5,760 nt of DNA from positions 1-5,760 of the forward strand of contig JAGNOB010000140.1 of the NCBI GenBank assembly GCA_017990305.1. The letters run 5' to 3'. Position numbers and translations under genes: made by a program. This stretch comes from Leucobacter sp. (GTDB lineage Bacteria; Actinomycetota; Actinomycetes; Actinomycetales; Microbacteriaceae). Under the pieces are notes generated by a model that ran no database searches, was not told the DNA's origin, and worked only from the letters and a program-made list of their open reading frames with translations. Shown piece after piece: positions 5,332 through 5,760 of this stretch. The stretch's first letter is position 1. Every line of letters starts with the position of its first letter.

Positions 5332-5760
5332 ATGGAGATTGTGCAGACCTTGACTGTGCTTGAGGAGGCTGCTGACACGCTTGACCGGGCGGTCAGTGAT
5401 CTGGCTCCCCGCAGATGGTTGCGCCCGACCCCTGCGCGCGGCTGGAATATTGCGAACCAGATTGGGCATCTTGCGTGGAGCGACGAACTGTCGTTGCAGG
5501 CGTTGCGGAGGGATCCCGGATTTGCTCAGTTCGTCGCCCGGGTCGCGTCTAGCGATGTCAGCGGCTTCGTTGATAGGGGAGCGCGTGAGCGTGCGACGCT
5601 GCCGGTTCCGCAGCTGTTGCGCGAGTGGCGTGCGGGCCGTGAGGCGCTTCGACAGGCCTTCGCGGATGCCGACCCGTCGGGCAGGGTCGCGTGGCTGGGG
5701 TCGCCGATGCTTCCGCGGACGATGGCAGATATGCGCATTGTCGAGACGTGGGCCCACGCT
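5332..5760 (+). CDS. TIGR03084-like metal-binding protein of the mycothiol-dependent maleylpyruvate isomerase/DinB superfamily, N-terminal part
   Basis: The frame is open for 143 codons from ATG at 5332 to the window edge. The protein shows the four-helix metal-binding layout of this superfamily: an early helix (residues 4-24), GWNIANQIGHLAWSDE (37-52) with the first ligand His46, then WLGSPM-x5-MADMRIVETWAHA (121-143) with Glu138 and His142. The trio His...Glu-x3-His matches the zinc site of mycothiol-dependent maleylpyruvate isomerase from Corynebacterium. Members occur widely in actinobacteria and several use mycothiol, but most TIGR03084 proteins have no known reaction, so no substrate is assigned. 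A GAGAGGTG ribosome binding site supports the start. The C-terminal part, which would confirm the subfamily, lies outside the window. The gene is preceded by tRNA-Arg and looks like the start of a new transcription unit. Confidence 0.82.
   Translation, partial: MEIVQTLTVLEEAADTLDRAVSDLAPRRWLRPTPARGWNIANQIGHLAWSDELSLQALRRDPGFAQFVARVASSDVSGFVDRGARERATLPVPQLLREWRAGREALRQAFADADPSGRVAWLGSPMLPRTMADMRIVETWAHA

Noticed and set aside
5179..5757. A 192-codon open frame on the minus strand at the right end.
   Set aside because: It is antisense to the TIGR03084-like gene, whose metal-binding motifs and ribosome binding site are clear, and its translation is Arg/Pro-rich without motifs.

Overview
The window is high-GC bacterial DNA, most likely from an actinobacterium of the order Micrococcales and plausibly the family Microbacteriaceae. 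The evidence is the actinobacterial subtype of phosphoserine aminotransferase, a DtxR/IdeR-type iron regulator that follows Corynebacterium DtxR residue by residue through its DNA-binding and metal-binding domains, TTG and GTG starts, TAnnnT-type -10 boxes, a probable leaderless mRNA, and a mycothiol-isomerase-related (TIGR03084-like) protein. The species cannot be fixed from this sequence.

Layout: (1) 1-391, minus strand, the N-terminal 130 residues of a TetR-family repressor that runs off the left edge. Its promoter region carries two abutting perfect 12-bp palindromes, very likely its own operator. (2) 496-524, a strong hairpin terminator that closes serC. (3) 548-1672, minus strand, serC, whose promoter places the transcription start on the start codon. 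(4) 1835-2524, plus strand, the DtxR/IdeR metal-dependent repressor, divergent from serC. (5) 2625-3977, plus strand, an NADP-type glutamate dehydrogenase (gdhA) behind a 100-nt leader with several small inverted repeats. (6) 4091-4852, plus strand, a secreted NlpC/P60-type cysteine peptidase with its own promoter, ended by a 16-bp terminator hairpin. (7) 5012-5084, plus strand, tRNA-Arg(CCU) between two hairpins. (8) 5332-5760, plus strand, the start of a TIGR03084/MDMPI-like metal-binding protein that runs off the right edge.

The genes are mostly separate transcription units rather than one pathway. SerC and GdhA are loosely linked, because SerC takes its amino group from the glutamate that GdhA makes from 2-oxoglutarate and ammonia. 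The iron regulator and the cell-wall peptidase are housekeeping functions. I found no CRISPR array, insertion sequence, toxin-antitoxin pair or phage-defence module, and nothing that looks like an undescribed system. The most interesting material is regulatory: the TetR operator array, the leaderless serC promoter, the structured gdhA leader, and an IdeR-box-like half site at the peptidase promoter.
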